From Bacteroidota bacterium (lineage in GTDB: Bacteria > Bacteroidota > Bacteroidia > Bacteroidales > UBA10428), in NCBI GenBank assembly GCA_016699695.1, contig CP065006.1:3658001-3722000 (forward strand): DNA of 64,000 bases. The letters are read 5' to 3'. The notes beneath the pieces were generated by a model. That model was not told the DNA's origin. It made no database searches and saw nothing but the letters and a program-made list of their open reading frames with translations. The position numbers and the translations under genes are program-made. This document shows, piece by piece, positions 52,640 to 61,913 of the stretch (its first letter is position 1; each line of letters begins with the position of its first letter).

Positions 52640-53734
52640 TCATTTCATTTCATAATTTGTACTTCGACCTCCTTGTTCACTTTTTATCAAAATTCCTTTT
52701 TCAATTAAATCTTGAATATCACGCAAAGCTGTATCTTGTGAACATTTTCCAATCTTTGCCCATTTTGTTGTATTTAATACTCCTTCAAATTCGTCCATTA
52801 GCATATTCAGAATTTTTCTTTGTCTGTCATTTATGTTTACTCTAGTTTGCGTTAACCAAAAAGAGTGTTTATAAATTATTTTCTCAAGAAGCGATTCAGA
52901 ATTCTCAATGGAATGTAATAAACAATTCAAAAACCATTCGAGCCAACTGGTAATGTCTAAACCACTTTTCTGAGTTTTTTCCAATATGTCATAATAGGAA
53001 TTTCTTTCTTTTCTGATTTGTGTCGACATACTATAAAATCTATACGATTGTTCATCAGAACGTGCTAGCAACATATCACTTAGTGCTCTTGAAATTCTAC
53101 CGTTCCCGTCTTCAAAAGGATGAAGTGTTACAAACCATAAATGTGCAATTGCAGATTTAAGTACCAAATCAGTATTTTGTTCCAAATTAAACCAATCAAA
53201 GAAAATCCGCATTTCATTTTCAAGTTGAGCCGCTGGCGGCGCTTGATAGTGAACTTTTTCCTTTCCTAATGCTCCAGACACAACCTGCATTGGTCCGGTT
53301 GAATCGTCACGCCAGTTTCCAGCTATTATTTTGTACATTCCACTTTGTCCAGTTGGAAAAAGCGAAGAATGCCAAGAGAATAGCCGTTCTCTATTTAGTT
53401 CTTTGTCATAGTTCTTGGTTGCATCTATCATCAGATCAACAATTCCGTCAACATTACGTTCAGAATATACTAATCCTGATATTTCTAATCCTAGTCGTCT
53501 CGCGATTGACGATCTTACTTGTTCTCTGTTGAGAAATTCACCCTCAATTTCTGTAGATTTTAAAATCTCCTGAGTTAAAATTTCAAGATTTGCTTCGTTG
53601 CGTAGTTCGAATCCCAATGCTCCCATTTTCCCAATAAGCTTTCCTTGCCTGTTTCTCACATATGACAGCAATGGTAAAAGTTTTTCACTATTCCATTGAA
53701 AAATTGGCCAATTTTGATTGTTGTATAGATACAT
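52640..53734 (-). CDS. fic: Fic family protein (class II, with HTH tail)
   Basis: 364 residues. A DUF4172-like N-terminus carries the inhibitory motif S60-x3-E64-G65 (STEIEG), the catalytic loop is HPFEDGNGRISR near 203, and the last 60 residues look like a winged helix (WAKIGKCSQDTALRDIQDLIEKG). Intact HPFxxGNGRxxR predicts AMP transfer to target proteins, kept off by the N-terminal glutamate. The HTH suggests autoregulation or DNA targeting. It is the only gene of segment 15-16. Confidence 0.93.
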   Translation of the reverse strand: MYLYNNQNWPIFQWNSEKLLPLLSYVRNRQGKLIGKMGALGFELRNEANLEILTQEILKSTEIEGEFLNREQVRSSIARRLGLEISGLVYSERNVDGIVDLMIDATKNYDKELNRERLFSWHSSLFPTGQSGMYKIIAGNWRDDSTGPMQVVSGALGKEKVHYQAPPAAQLENEMRIFFDWFNLEQNTDLVLKSAIAHLWFVTLHPFEDGNGRISRALSDMLLARSDEQSYRFYSMSTQIRKERNSYYDILEKTQKSGLDITSWLEWFLNCLLHSIENSESLLEKIIYKHSFWLTQTRVNINDRQRKILNMLMDEFEGVLNTTKWAKIGKCSQDTALRDIQDLIEKGILIKSEQGGRSTNYEMK

Positions 53735-53858
53735 AATTCATTTTCCCCGCTAATTATGCGTCCAAAATAGCATTTATTCTCCGCATATCCAAATTAAATC
53801 CGCACATTTTGCGTATATAATTCATTCTATACTCCGCATTTTATTTCTTTGCCCTTGC

Positions 53859-53993
53859 CACTAACGGTTGACGACACCGATACGTGCGTGGATTTCGGGG
53901 CGATAACCTATCAGTTTACAATGTGTTTGTTTACGAGCCACAACCACCCAAAACCCGCTCTGTTACCCGCATGATCGGTGTTGTTTGTTAGCG
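53859..53993. repeat. attC-like site 16 (family 1)
   Basis: CACTAAC ... GTTAGCG. Segment 15-16 ends share GCCACTAAC. Confidence 0.87.
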
Positions 53994-54008
53994 TTTCGGC
54001 AATTATAT

Positions 54009-54485
54009 TCAATTTATACTTTTTATCTTTTCAATGAATTGTTTTTTATACTTGTTAAATCCATTTACAACTATGTAAGTATTTGTGCTTCCAACCAAGG
54101 TAAGTATAGAAAAGAAATTTCTTAAGTCTTCTTGTCCATCAATAAAGAATAGTTGGACAATCATTCCACTAAAAGAAAATAAAGAAAATGTCAAAACATA
54201 TAGTAAAAGCAATTTATACCCTTTTATCGAACCATTTATATGAATTTTATCTCCTTGCTCAATTATCTGTCCTACAATCTTATAATTGTTTTGAAGGAAA
54301 AAACTTTTATTTTTAACAATTGTAAATCTATTATATTCAATCTGCCCCAGAAAGTCTTTTTTCTTGTTGGGGAATATATCATTACTTAAATCTTCTCGTA
54401 ACTCAGTCATCTTTAGAAGTCCATCAATAAAAACTCGATGAGAGATATTTAATTCAAGATTATATTTGTCATTAAACAGTATCAT
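54009..54485 (-). CDS. Membrane protein with two helices, unknown family
   Basis: 158 residues. Hydrophilic N-terminal 85, then two hydrophobic segments around 90-115 (LLLLYVLTFSLFSFSGMIVQ) and 120-140. DFLGQIEYNRFTIVKNKSFF and VGQIIEQGDKIHINGSIKGY are beta-hairpin-like. No family recognised. Sole gene of segment 16-17. Confidence 0.7.
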   Translation of the reverse strand: MILFNDKYNLELNISHRVFIDGLLKMTELREDLSNDIFPNKKKDFLGQIEYNRFTIVKNKSFFLQNNYKIVGQIIEQGDKIHINGSIKGYKLLLLYVLTFSLFSFSGMIVQLFFIDGQEDLRNFFSILTLVGSTNTYIVVNGFNKYKKQFIEKIKSIN

Positions 54486-54515
54486 AAATTCTCAATATTG
54501 CAGTTTTTTGCTGAA

Positions 54516-54646
54516 CGCTAACGGTTGACGGTATGAAATCGTTGGGGATTGCGGGCTACTTTCCTATCCAGTTACAACGAATTTAATGCACGGCAGAAAG
54601 CTTACGTAACCACTTAAACCCCAATGTTTTATACCGCATGTTAGCG
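54516..54646. repeat. attC-like site 17 (family 2)
   Basis: CGCTAAC ... GTTAGCG. Segment 16-17 ends share AACGCTAAC. Confidence 0.86.
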
Positions 54647-54652
54647 GTTCGG

Positions 54653-55633
54653 CTATATTGTCGTCAATAATTCCATTGTCTTTTTTTCTTTTTCCGAAAT
54701 TGTTTTCAAGATGTCTGATGCTTGCAAAATATACTGAAATTCTTTCGTTTGGCTTACTTTTTCAAATAATAGAGAAACGGAACTCCAAAGTTCAGCAATT
54801 TCTACAAATGCTTCGTGTCCTGCTTTTATTTTGTCAAGTTCTAGCAAGTCGTAACATTCTTTTAAGAAGTCCCGGTATAAATTTCTAAACAATGCGCCAC
54901 CTGTTCCTGCCTTTTCCATAAGCATTGCAGTTGTTTTGAAGTCATTTTCAATGTCTTTACTTGCCTTAAACCACTTAATTATTTCAGAACTTGTTTTTAG
55001 AATTCCCTTATATCCAATATTTGTAATGGGTGGATTAATATGTTCTGTCGCATTATTTCTAATTGCTGTAATTACTGCACTTTTTATATCAAACATTTTG
55101 TCTGTCTTACGTAATGAGTAAAACAGATTTTTCGATGACATTGGTCCTTTTTCTGCCCGTGCCAATGCTAAACTTTTCAAACTTGTTTTCACTTGTCCGC
55201 CTTGTTGATTAGTGTCCACCAAAAAGGCGTTTTCACTATCATAACCATAAAGTGCAGCATAATGTCCAGCAAAATGAAATGGTCTTGAAAAATACTCTAA
55301 ATGATAGCAGTCCAATTTCAGCCCAACAACTTGTCCATTATCAATAAGTTCTTTTACATTTTCCCAAGCCTTTTGAGTTGACGAAGTTTCTTTCACAGTC
55401 AATTCAAGGTTTAGGTTTCTTGCAATGTTTTCTGTTAAAACGTCTGGTTTTACTCGTCCTCCAATAAATGGAAAACTCATTGATTTCATATTCCAAAAGA
55501 TAAACCCAAGTCCTTCACCTAAACCGAAAAGCATTGGTTCAGAAAGTTCAATTCCTAGTTGTAGCAACAAAGTTCCTGTCGCCGTCGTTTCACAATGTTG
55601 TCCGTTAAACGGTTTTAAATTCTCAATTTTCAT
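54653..55633 (-). CDS. BtrH-like N-terminal domain protein (papain-like fold)
   Basis: 326 residues. FNGQHCETTATGTLLLQLG (Cys near 14), GLGEGLGFIFW and HFAGHYAALYGYD match the BtrH N-terminal domain family with a C-terminal DUF4872-type helical part. BtrH itself is an acyltransferase of butirosin synthesis; the Cys and later His suggest a papain-like catalytic pair. Substrate unknown, and no biosynthetic partner is near. Sole gene of segment 17-18. Confidence 0.82.
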   Translation of the reverse strand: MKIENLKPFNGQHCETTATGTLLLQLGIELSEPMLFGLGEGLGFIFWNMKSMSFPFIGGRVKPDVLTENIARNLNLELTVKETSSTQKAWENVKELIDNGQVVGLKLDCYHLEYFSRPFHFAGHYAALYGYDSENAFLVDTNQQGGQVKTSLKSLALARAEKGPMSSKNLFYSLRKTDKMFDIKSAVITAIRNNATEHINPPITNIGYKGILKTSSEIIKWFKASKDIENDFKTTAMLMEKAGTGGALFRNLYRDFLKECYDLLELDKIKAGHEAFVEIAELWSSVSLLFEKVSQTKEFQYILQASDILKTISEKEKKTMELLTTI

Positions 55634-55706
55634 TTTGCTTTTACTTCAAAATTATATTGTCCAATTGATAACCCTATGTCAGTAGTGTGTGTCTTTTTTA
55701 GCTGAC

Positions 55707-55839
55707 CGCTAACGTTTTGCGGTATGAAACGTGCCGGATTGCGGGGCTGCGTCCGTATCCCCCGTTACGAACCTACGAGGCGGGACGAAACGCTCGAATA
55801 CCCACTAAAACCGGCATGTTTTATGACCGCGTGTTAGGT
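55707..55839. repeat. attC-like site 18 (family 2, diverged)
   Basis: CGCTAAC ... GTTAGGT. The stop codon of the nucleotidyltransferase gene (55821-55823) lies inside its right arm. Segment 17-18 ends share ACCGCTAAC. Confidence 0.85.
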
Positions 55840-56153
55840 GTAGGCATTATTTCTATACTTTCTTTACTTATCTCCTTAATAAAATCATCACCCTCATAAT
55901 AATATTTTGTTGGATAGGGGTGAGTCTCAATCACAGGATATTTTATATTAATCTTTGAGTACAATTTTAAATTCTCAAAAACATTATCACTGAATTGGTC
56001 GGAAATTAATAACAAATCAATGTCAGACCACTCATGAGTCATTTCTTTTGCAGCAGAACCAAATAAAAATACCTTATGAAAAGTCAGTCCATTTGATTGG
56101 CAATCATTAATAAATAATCTTGCTGTATTTATTGCACTTTCTCTTGTAACCAT
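55821..56153 (-). CDS. MNT-type nucleotidyltransferase, antitoxin of HEPN/MNT pair
   Basis: 110 residues. FLFGSAAKEMTHEWSDIDLLLI carries the GS ... DxD nucleotidyltransferase motif. In HEPN/MNT modules the MNT protein adenylylates the HEPN toxin and silences it. It overlaps the HEPN gene by 25 bp. Its last six codons (PNTRS and stop) are read from the arm of attC-like site 18. Confidence 0.88.
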   Translation of the reverse strand: MVTRESAINTARLFINDCQSNGLTFHKVFLFGSAAKEMTHEWSDIDLLLISDQFSDNVFENLKLYSKINIKYPVIETHPYPTKYYYEGDDFIKEISKESIEIMPTPNTRS

Positions 56154-56524
56154 AATCTCAATTTATTTGTTTTATCAATCATATCGGTCGTAAATGGCTC
56201 ATTACAAATATTATGCATTTTTGTCAAATAATCTGGGTATCGACCCTCTAACTGAAATCGGTTCAAACTCAACATGAATTCACTTCTATCATCATCCAAT
56301 TTTATTGGTGTAGTTGAAAGCAAATGAATTAAATTGTGAGTTCTCGGAGGTACATTTCCATCATTATGCTTAATCCATAATGCTTTACATATTTTTTCAA
56401 TCACCAAGTGGGCAAAAAACAATGATTGCAAATAATTTCGACCTTTGAATAAGGTATCAACAGCAGTCCAATCGTCATCAGCCTGAGTTAGCCAAAAATC
56501 AATATGTTCTTCTTTTGTTTTCAT
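56129..56524 (-). CDS. HEPN-domain protein, toxin of HEPN/MNT pair
   Basis: 131 residues of four-helix HEPN type: WLTQADDDWTAVDTLFKG, YLQSLFFAHLVIEKICKALW, then RTHNLIHLL and LEGRYPDYLTKMHN. The R-x-H region PRTHNL is weaker than the canonical RNase RX4-6H, so RNase activity is uncertain. It is first in the cassette, coupled to the MNT gene. Confidence 0.85.
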   Translation of the reverse strand: MKTKEEHIDFWLTQADDDWTAVDTLFKGRNYLQSLFFAHLVIEKICKALWIKHNDGNVPPRTHNLIHLLSTTPIKLDDDRSEFMLSLNRFQLEGRYPDYLTKMHNICNEPFTTDMIDKTNKLRLWLQEKVQ

Positions 56525-56588
56525 TTTTCAAAGATAACTCTCTTTTTTTATGAAATGAAATCGTGGCACTGTGGTTTCCGTTGCTTAC

Positions 56589-56720
56589 ACCTAACGTTTT
56601 ATGGTATGGTGTCGTGCGGGATTGCGAGACGATTTCCTATCAGTTTACACCGACTTTTTTTACGAGCTACAAACCATCGAAAACCTCTGAAACCCGCATG
56701 CACTATACCATGTGTTGGCT
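56589..56720. repeat. attC-like site 19 (family 1)
   Basis: ACCTAAC ... GTTGGCT. Segment 18-19 ends share TACACCTAAC. Confidence 0.88.
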
Positions 56721-56727
56721 GCCGTTT

Positions 56728-57183
56728 TTATTTATTCTCTTGCTTGTTTTTTTGATTTTCCTTGAGATTTTCAATGTTTATTTCATTTTTTTGAATCTTC
56801 AAATCCTGTGCACTATTTGCCTTTTCCAAATCATCAATGTCTCCATTTATTTTCTCAATGTCTTTATTTGTTTGGTCTTGTTTAATTCCCAGACCACTTA
56901 TTGAAACTTGAGATGTAACAATAAAAAATGAAATCACTATAGCGACACCAGCTATAACCCATTTTACCCAATTATCCTCAAAGTGAAGTTGAAATTGCTC
57001 CCATGTTGATAATCTTTTAACCTTATTTGCTTTTTGTATACTATAATCAGGCTCTTTATCTGTAGATTCACTAAAATCTAAAGCTTCATCTTTTGTAGGT
57101 TCATAATCGAGCTTTCGGATATAGTCTACATATGCAGCTCTTTCTTGTCCAGATTTTGGAACGTGTCCTTTTGCTCTACTCAT
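56728..57183 (-). CDS. Single-pass membrane protein with C-terminal coiled coil
   Basis: 151 residues. A soluble N-terminus (KSGQERAAYVDYIRKLDY), a membrane helix near 92-110 (WVIAGVAIVISFFIV), then a coiled coil rich in Asn, Lys and Glu to the end. The start overlaps the preceding (split) gene by 8 bp, so the two form a coupled pair in segment 19-20. Function unknown; a membrane anchor for the partner is plausible. Confidence 0.78.
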   Translation of the reverse strand: MSRAKGHVPKSGQERAAYVDYIRKLDYEPTKDEALDFSESTDKEPDYSIQKANKVKRLSTWEQFQLHFEDNWVKWVIAGVAIVISFFIVTSQVSISGLGIKQDQTNKDIEKINGDIDDLEKANSAQDLKIQKNEINIENLKENQKNKQENK

Positions 57184-57526
57184 TTAGATAATTTTTATTT
57201 AGCCATGATAAATAATTGTTCTTATTAAAACTATTCATAGTTTTTATAAAATCGTCATATTTCAGCTCATTGACTGATGACAAAAATGGGTCGAAATACT
57301 TTTGATAATCCATTGACACAAACAGTTCATTTTTATCCGCTTGCTTTATAATATTAAAGATAACATTGCTATAGTCAAGCACTTCACGATGAACCATTGC
57401 TTCAGATGTTGGGATTTTCTTAGAAAACCTTAGATTAATATCATTTATCCCATCTAATGTGTTTCCTATGGTTTTATTTATAAAACTTTCAGCTAAATCC
57501 TCTAGTTGAAATAGATATCTCTTTAC

Positions 57527-59023
57527 TTCTACTTTAACAGATTTACAATTTTGAATATGAGTAATTTATATCACGCTGTCGTTTTAAATGCCGGTCATAA
57601 ATTCTATCAATCATTTGTTCTTCGGTCATCTGTTTATAAAGTTTAAAAGTGATAAATTCTTTAATATCACGAGCCGATAGTAAAGGTAAATCATCAAAGC
57701 AATGCAATTTTTCTTTTAAAATAAATGACGAGACCAAAAAGTTTAATGCAACCTGGTGTTGCCATGCAAGCCATTTTCGTGTCTGAAACTGGTCTAGCCC
57801 GAGTATCTGTTTTGATTCTTTTATGCAATGTTCTACAAAGTACCGTTGTGCTTGCATATAGGCTATAGCTTTCTTAGTGTATTGTTCAAGATTAGCATTG
57901 GTAAAAGAATATTTTATTTCGTCCTTGCCTTCTTTGGTTTTCGTTTTACGGATAACCAGTAACCTTTGCTCTACTTGCATTTTACTGTTATTGATTATCC
58001 AAAGCTTTATAAAATGATAGTCAGCTACAAGAACTCCTTTGGCTGTATTACGAACACTAATACGCTGCCAATTTTCGTCATTTAAAGTCTGTAAATATTT
58101 TGATACACTTAATTCGTCTGTAGTTGCTTTTAATTTCTTGGGTTCACGACCCTTATTGCTTTTTCGCTCGGGAATAGCCAAGTCAGGACGTTCCAAATAT
58201 ATTTTTTGGTCTTTATGGATATCCAGCATGTACAGATAACCAAGCAAATCTATGCTGCTGGCAAAATCCACATCGTTACCATAATAACCATCGCCTCCAA
58301 TAAAATCGAAGATGATGCCATTGGTTACTTGCTGGCGAATAATTTCTAATGCCAGTTCGAGCTTAGTTTTAAATGTTCGGTGCTTTACAGGAACGCCTGC
58401 TTTTTCGCATCTTGTCTTGTCGTCACACCAAGCCTTGGGAAGGTATAGTCGGGCATCAACCATTGATGCAAAATCCCCATTACTTAAACAAGCAAATACC
58501 GCAACCTGACTATTTGATAGTTTCCCTACATTCCCACAATATTGATGTCCAACGCCTACGCTATGGTCGCCTTTTTTTACCCAACCACTTTCATCAATAA
58601 TCAATCCTGTAAGTTTTCTTTTGGGTAAAACCTGGCTTACTTCCTGGGCTACTTGATTTATCAAAACTCGATGATCCCAGTTAGACTCAGTTATAAAGTG
58701 CTGCATTTGATGGTAGTTAGCTCCCAAATCTTCGCTTATTCTTTCAATATTGCGCATCTGACTTTGTATTATTCCTAATGAATATTGCTGTGCTTTGTCA
58801 AAGAACTTCTTTGTTGAATTACAAAATACATGCTGATAATCATTAAGGTGAACACTAACTCGCTCTATTACAGAGGTCAGTGTTTTTCCATATCGATTAT
58901 TATTTTTACGTTGTATTAAACATTTTTCGGAACGATAAGCCTGTTTTTCTGTGCATTGAAGATACTGAATTTCCTTGAAATATCAATGTTTACAAGGGTT
59001 TTGTTTAATCTGTTAAAGTAGAA
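57527..59023 (-). mobile_element. IS701-like element, copy 6
   Basis: 1497 bp, TTAC duplication at 57523-57526 and 59024-59027. Confidence 0.95.
57543..58757 (-). CDS. Transposase, IS701-like (copy 6)
   Basis: Intact 404-residue transposase identical to copy 1. Confidence 0.92.
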   Translation of the reverse strand: MRNIERISEDLGANYHQMQHFITESNWDHRVLINQVAQEVSQVLPKRKLTGLIIDESGWVKKGDHSVGVGHQYCGNVGKLSNSQVAVFACLSNGDFASMVDARLYLPKAWCDDKTRCEKAGVPVKHRTFKTKLELALEIIRQQVTNGIIFDFIGGDGYYGNDVDFASSIDLLGYLYMLDIHKDQKIYLERPDLAIPERKSNKGREPKKLKATTDELSVSKYLQTLNDENWQRISVRNTAKGVLVADYHFIKLWIINNSKMQVEQRLLVIRKTKTKEGKDEIKYSFTNANLEQYTKKAIAYMQAQRYFVEHCIKESKQILGLDQFQTRKWLAWQHQVALNFLVSSFILKEKLHCFDDLPLLSARDIKEFITFKLYKQMTEEQMIDRIYDRHLKRQRDINYSYSKL

Positions 59024-59452
59024 TTACAATTCCAATTCTTATTATCTCAGTAATTTTATATTGTTTCATAATCCCTTCAATTATTTGCTCATTGAATTTG
59101 TTTATCACGAGTTCACAATCTTCTTTGGGGAAAGAACCATCAAATAATAAATCAAGAACAATATTTGAATTATTAATTGTTAGTCTGTCACTGTTTTTAT
59201 CATTGAATAGAAGCTTTCCATTCCCAGTATTTTGGACTAAAGGAAAAATATTTGGATTAAAAAATGCTTTCTTGTCATAAAGAACTTTATCTACAATGGC
59301 ACCAAGGGAATCTTCGATTGAAAAGTTTGCTCTATATCTTATTCCAATCACGATACCGACTAAGTAATTGTCAAGGTTTGTTATCATATCGTTACTTTTT
59401 TAATTCTTTCAATATGTTTAATTTATCATTGTGTAGTGTCTTCCAAAATGGC

Positions 59453-59584
59453 AGCCAACGCCCAGCAGTATGCGCAGTGCGGGAATTTTGGAAAGCCCTA
59501 CTGTCAGCACTACTGAATGTTGATTGCTTGTACATAGGCCAAATATAGCAAAACAACCCGTATTGCGTATACTGCTTGTTGCGT
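59453..59584. repeat. attC-like site 20 (family 3)
   Basis: AGCCAAC ... GTTGCGT. It belongs to non-coding cassette copy C. Segment 19-20 ends share GGCAGCCAAC. Confidence 0.88.
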
Positions 59585-60248
59585 GCAGTGGGTTTTTGTT
59601 TTATTTCTTTGTTCTATCAATCCCAATAAACAGCTAAAGCGAAATATCCAAACAGTTTAGCGCAATTGGATTTTAAAATCCCGATTCAGCTTAATTTTTA
59701 GAAATCTCACGTTTTCGATAGCCTTTAGAAATCAGTACATTAAAATCTACTTGCAGCCAGAAGTCAATTTGAGTCTGACTTATCTACTTGCGCTGGAAAT
59801 CACGATATAAGTAGGAGAGAGGCTTTTTGTAATCCGTGTATTAAAATCTACTTGCAGTCAGAAATCAATTTGTGTCTGACTTATCTACTTGCACTGGAAG
59901 TCATGGTACAAAATAGGAGAGAAGCGTTTTGTAATCGGTTCTACCAATATTCCTTCAATCATTGAGTTTTCACACATTAAAAGCTAATCCCTTTGCAAAT
60001 CACAATCAAATTCTAAAAATCCTTCCGAGCGTTGAGTCCAAATGGTGTCAATGCCCTGATTTCTTGCAGGTCAAATCAAAATAAAAGTGCAGCGATAGGA
60101 ATCCAAATGCAGAACGCTAACTACGGAGTAAAAACTTTTGCCGGTCTACCAAGTCAGATTAAAATCGGTTCACACAATCCCGAAGGATACCTATCGGTGT
60201 ACTTTACTTTCATCCGATTTACAGGTGTCACGGTTTTGATGCCATTGC
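59585..60248 (-). other. Non-coding cassette, copy C
   Basis: Same cassette as 26512-27182, with two 101-bp units (59744 and 59845). Nine amino-acid-changing and one silent difference from copy A in the plus-strand frame argue against coding. Ends match TGCACGCAAC. Confidence 0.75.
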
Positions 60249-60379
60249 ACGCAACGTTGAGTGTATGGTGTCGTGCGGGATTACGAGGAGAAAACTTATC
60301 AATTTACACCAACTTTTTTTACGAGCTACAAGCACTCGAATATCTCTGAAACCCGCATGCACTATACACATTGTTGTGC
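60249..60379. repeat. attC-like site 21 (family 1)
   Basis: ACGCAAC ... GTTGTGC. Confidence 0.88.
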
Positions 60380-60389
60380 GTATGTGCTT

Positions 60390-61058
60390 TTATTCAGTCA
60401 ATTTATTAATGTTTAATCCAATTTTTGCTCCCCAACAAATATCTTTTATACTCAATCCTGCGTTGTCAAGATTCTTTGTGAAATTTGGATTGTATTCTAA
60501 CTCAAAATATATCAAATCCTTGATGTCAATTCCTAATCCGATTAATCCACCAATATTAAATTTATTGAAATCTTCTATTGTTGATTCATACATATTAAAT
60601 TTCAGTCCAGAACCAGGCTCTTCTATTTCTACGTCTTTATATGAAATCATATAATCGCCACGTAATCCAGCTAAAAAATATGGAGAAAAATCAGTTTTCA
60701 ACAGTTTTATTTTTAATCCAAGATTAAGTGCTAAGTCATGCAATATCACATTGTCATTATTTGTTCCAATAAAAGTTCCTTCTGCGGAAGTAAGTGTTAA
60801 ATTATTTTTAAATCCTTTTTGTATGTATCCAAATTCCGTCCGCAGAGCTAAGAGTTTTCCAAAATCCTTTTCCGCTTGCAAAAAAGCTTGAAGTCCAAAT
60901 TTATATTCATTATCTGAATCAACGTTTACTAATTTGTAATCCCAAATCTGAGTAGAATATGAAGTTCCAACGTTAATTCCATATCGGTCAATTATCTGAC
61001 TGTATGAAAGTTTCCCTATTAATGTCAAGGCAAGAATAAGTACAAATCTTTGTTTCAT
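60390..61058 (-). CDS. Outer-membrane beta-barrel protein (porin family)
   Basis: 222 residues with a signal peptide (cut near KLSYSQ), then an eight-strand-type barrel: RYGINVGTSYSTQIWDYKL, LLALRTEFGYIQKGF, LALNLGLKIKLLKTD and a tail with AKIGLNINKL. This is the OMP_b-brl_2/PorT-like layout widespread in Bacteroidota. Ligand unknown. Sole gene of segment 21-22. Confidence 0.82.
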   Translation of the reverse strand: MKQRFVLILALTLIGKLSYSQIIDRYGINVGTSYSTQIWDYKLVNVDSDNEYKFGLQAFLQAEKDFGKLLALRTEFGYIQKGFKNNLTLTSAEGTFIGTNNDNVILHDLALNLGLKIKLLKTDFSPYFLAGLRGDYMISYKDVEIEEPGSGLKFNMYESTIEDFNKFNIGGLIGLGIDIKDLIYFELEYNPNFTKNLDNAGLSIKDICWGAKIGLNINKLTE

Positions 61059-61110
61059 ATTTTTTATTTGTTGGTTAATATGTTTGGTTATTATCGTATC
61101 GAGGCATTAC

Positions 61111-61240
61111 GCACAACGGCCGGCGGTATGAAAAGTTGCCGATTGCGGGTGATTTCCTGTCAAGTTACACAAAAGTTGAAGCGAGCTGCAACCCTTTAAT
61201 AACCTAATGAACCGGAAATTTTTTATACCGCATGTTGTGC
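61111..61240. repeat. attC-like site 22 (family 2)
   Basis: GCACAAC ... GTTGTGC. Segment 21-22 ends share TACGCACAAC. Confidence 0.88.
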
Positions 61241-61249
61241 GTATGTGCT

Positions 61250-61846
61250 TTAATTAATTTGACCAGCAAAAATCTCATTATTATTAGTTAAGTTATAAGC
61301 ACAATCAAAAATGACAAGTTGATGTCGATATCTGTCAAATCGGCATCTCAACCACCCATAGTTAATTTTATCAGCTTCAATATTTCTGATTCCAATAATG
61401 ATGGTATCATTATTGGAACAATATTGAAAAGAATCATTAATTATAGCTTCTGTTTCCCAAACATTGTTATTATTGATACTTTCGTTTTGGTTAAAAGTTT
61501 TAACACAATTTACATTCAATTTGGCAATAGAGTATGAAGATGAAATTGACTTTATAAAGCATGTTTCTATTATATCTTCGCATCTGCTTGGCAGCACATA
61601 TTCCATATGATGAGAAACACTTAGTTCTAAATCAATATTATTATCATTATCTATATCAACAAGAATTGATGCTGAGGAGTCTTCCGGTGAAGCATAGTAA
61701 CACATCAAATATAATTCAAATGTATAGTTTATTGAATTAATGGAAACATTAATGTTTTGGTATGAAATTACAGATTCTTCTTTGTTATCATCTCCACATC
61801 CAAAAAAGATAATTGAGATTAAAGTGAGTTGTAATATAGTTTTCAT
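61250..61846 (-). CDS. Predicted lipoprotein, unknown family
   Basis: 198 residues with a signal sequence and lipobox IIFFGCG (Cys near 17). Beta-rich body with ILVDIDNDNNIDLELSVSHH, a DxDxDNxxD calcium-loop-like segment. It is the only gene of segment 22-23. IS701 copy 7 lies 67 bp upstream of its start and may have replaced its promoter. Confidence 0.7.
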   Translation of the reverse strand: MKTILQLTLISIIFFGCGDDNKEESVISYQNINVSINSINYTFELYLMCYYASPEDSSASILVDIDNDNNIDLELSVSHHMEYVLPSRCEDIIETCFIKSISSSYSIAKLNVNCVKTFNQNESINNNNVWETEAIINDSFQYCSNNDTIIIGIRNIEADKINYGWLRCRFDRYRHQLVIFDCAYNLTNNNEIFAGQIN

Positions 61847-61913
61847 TTTGGTTTGGTAATTAGAATTAGTTACTTGATTAATACTCTATCACAAAGTAAA
61901 AATATCAAATTAG

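Larger units (their letters stand above)
57176..59387 (-). pseudogene. Cassette gene of about 236 codons split by IS701 copy 6
   Basis: The 5' piece (59028-59387) starts MITNLDNYLVGIVIGIRYRA and the 3' piece (57176-57526) ends WLNKNYLNE. Removing the element and one TTAC gives IIRIGIVKRYLFQLEDLAES across the joint. The N-terminal part (SIEDSLGAIVDKVLYDKKAF, then a beta-rich stretch) resembles TIGR04255-type proteins, without certainty. It is not exported. It is coupled to the coiled-coil membrane protein gene. Confidence 0.88.
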
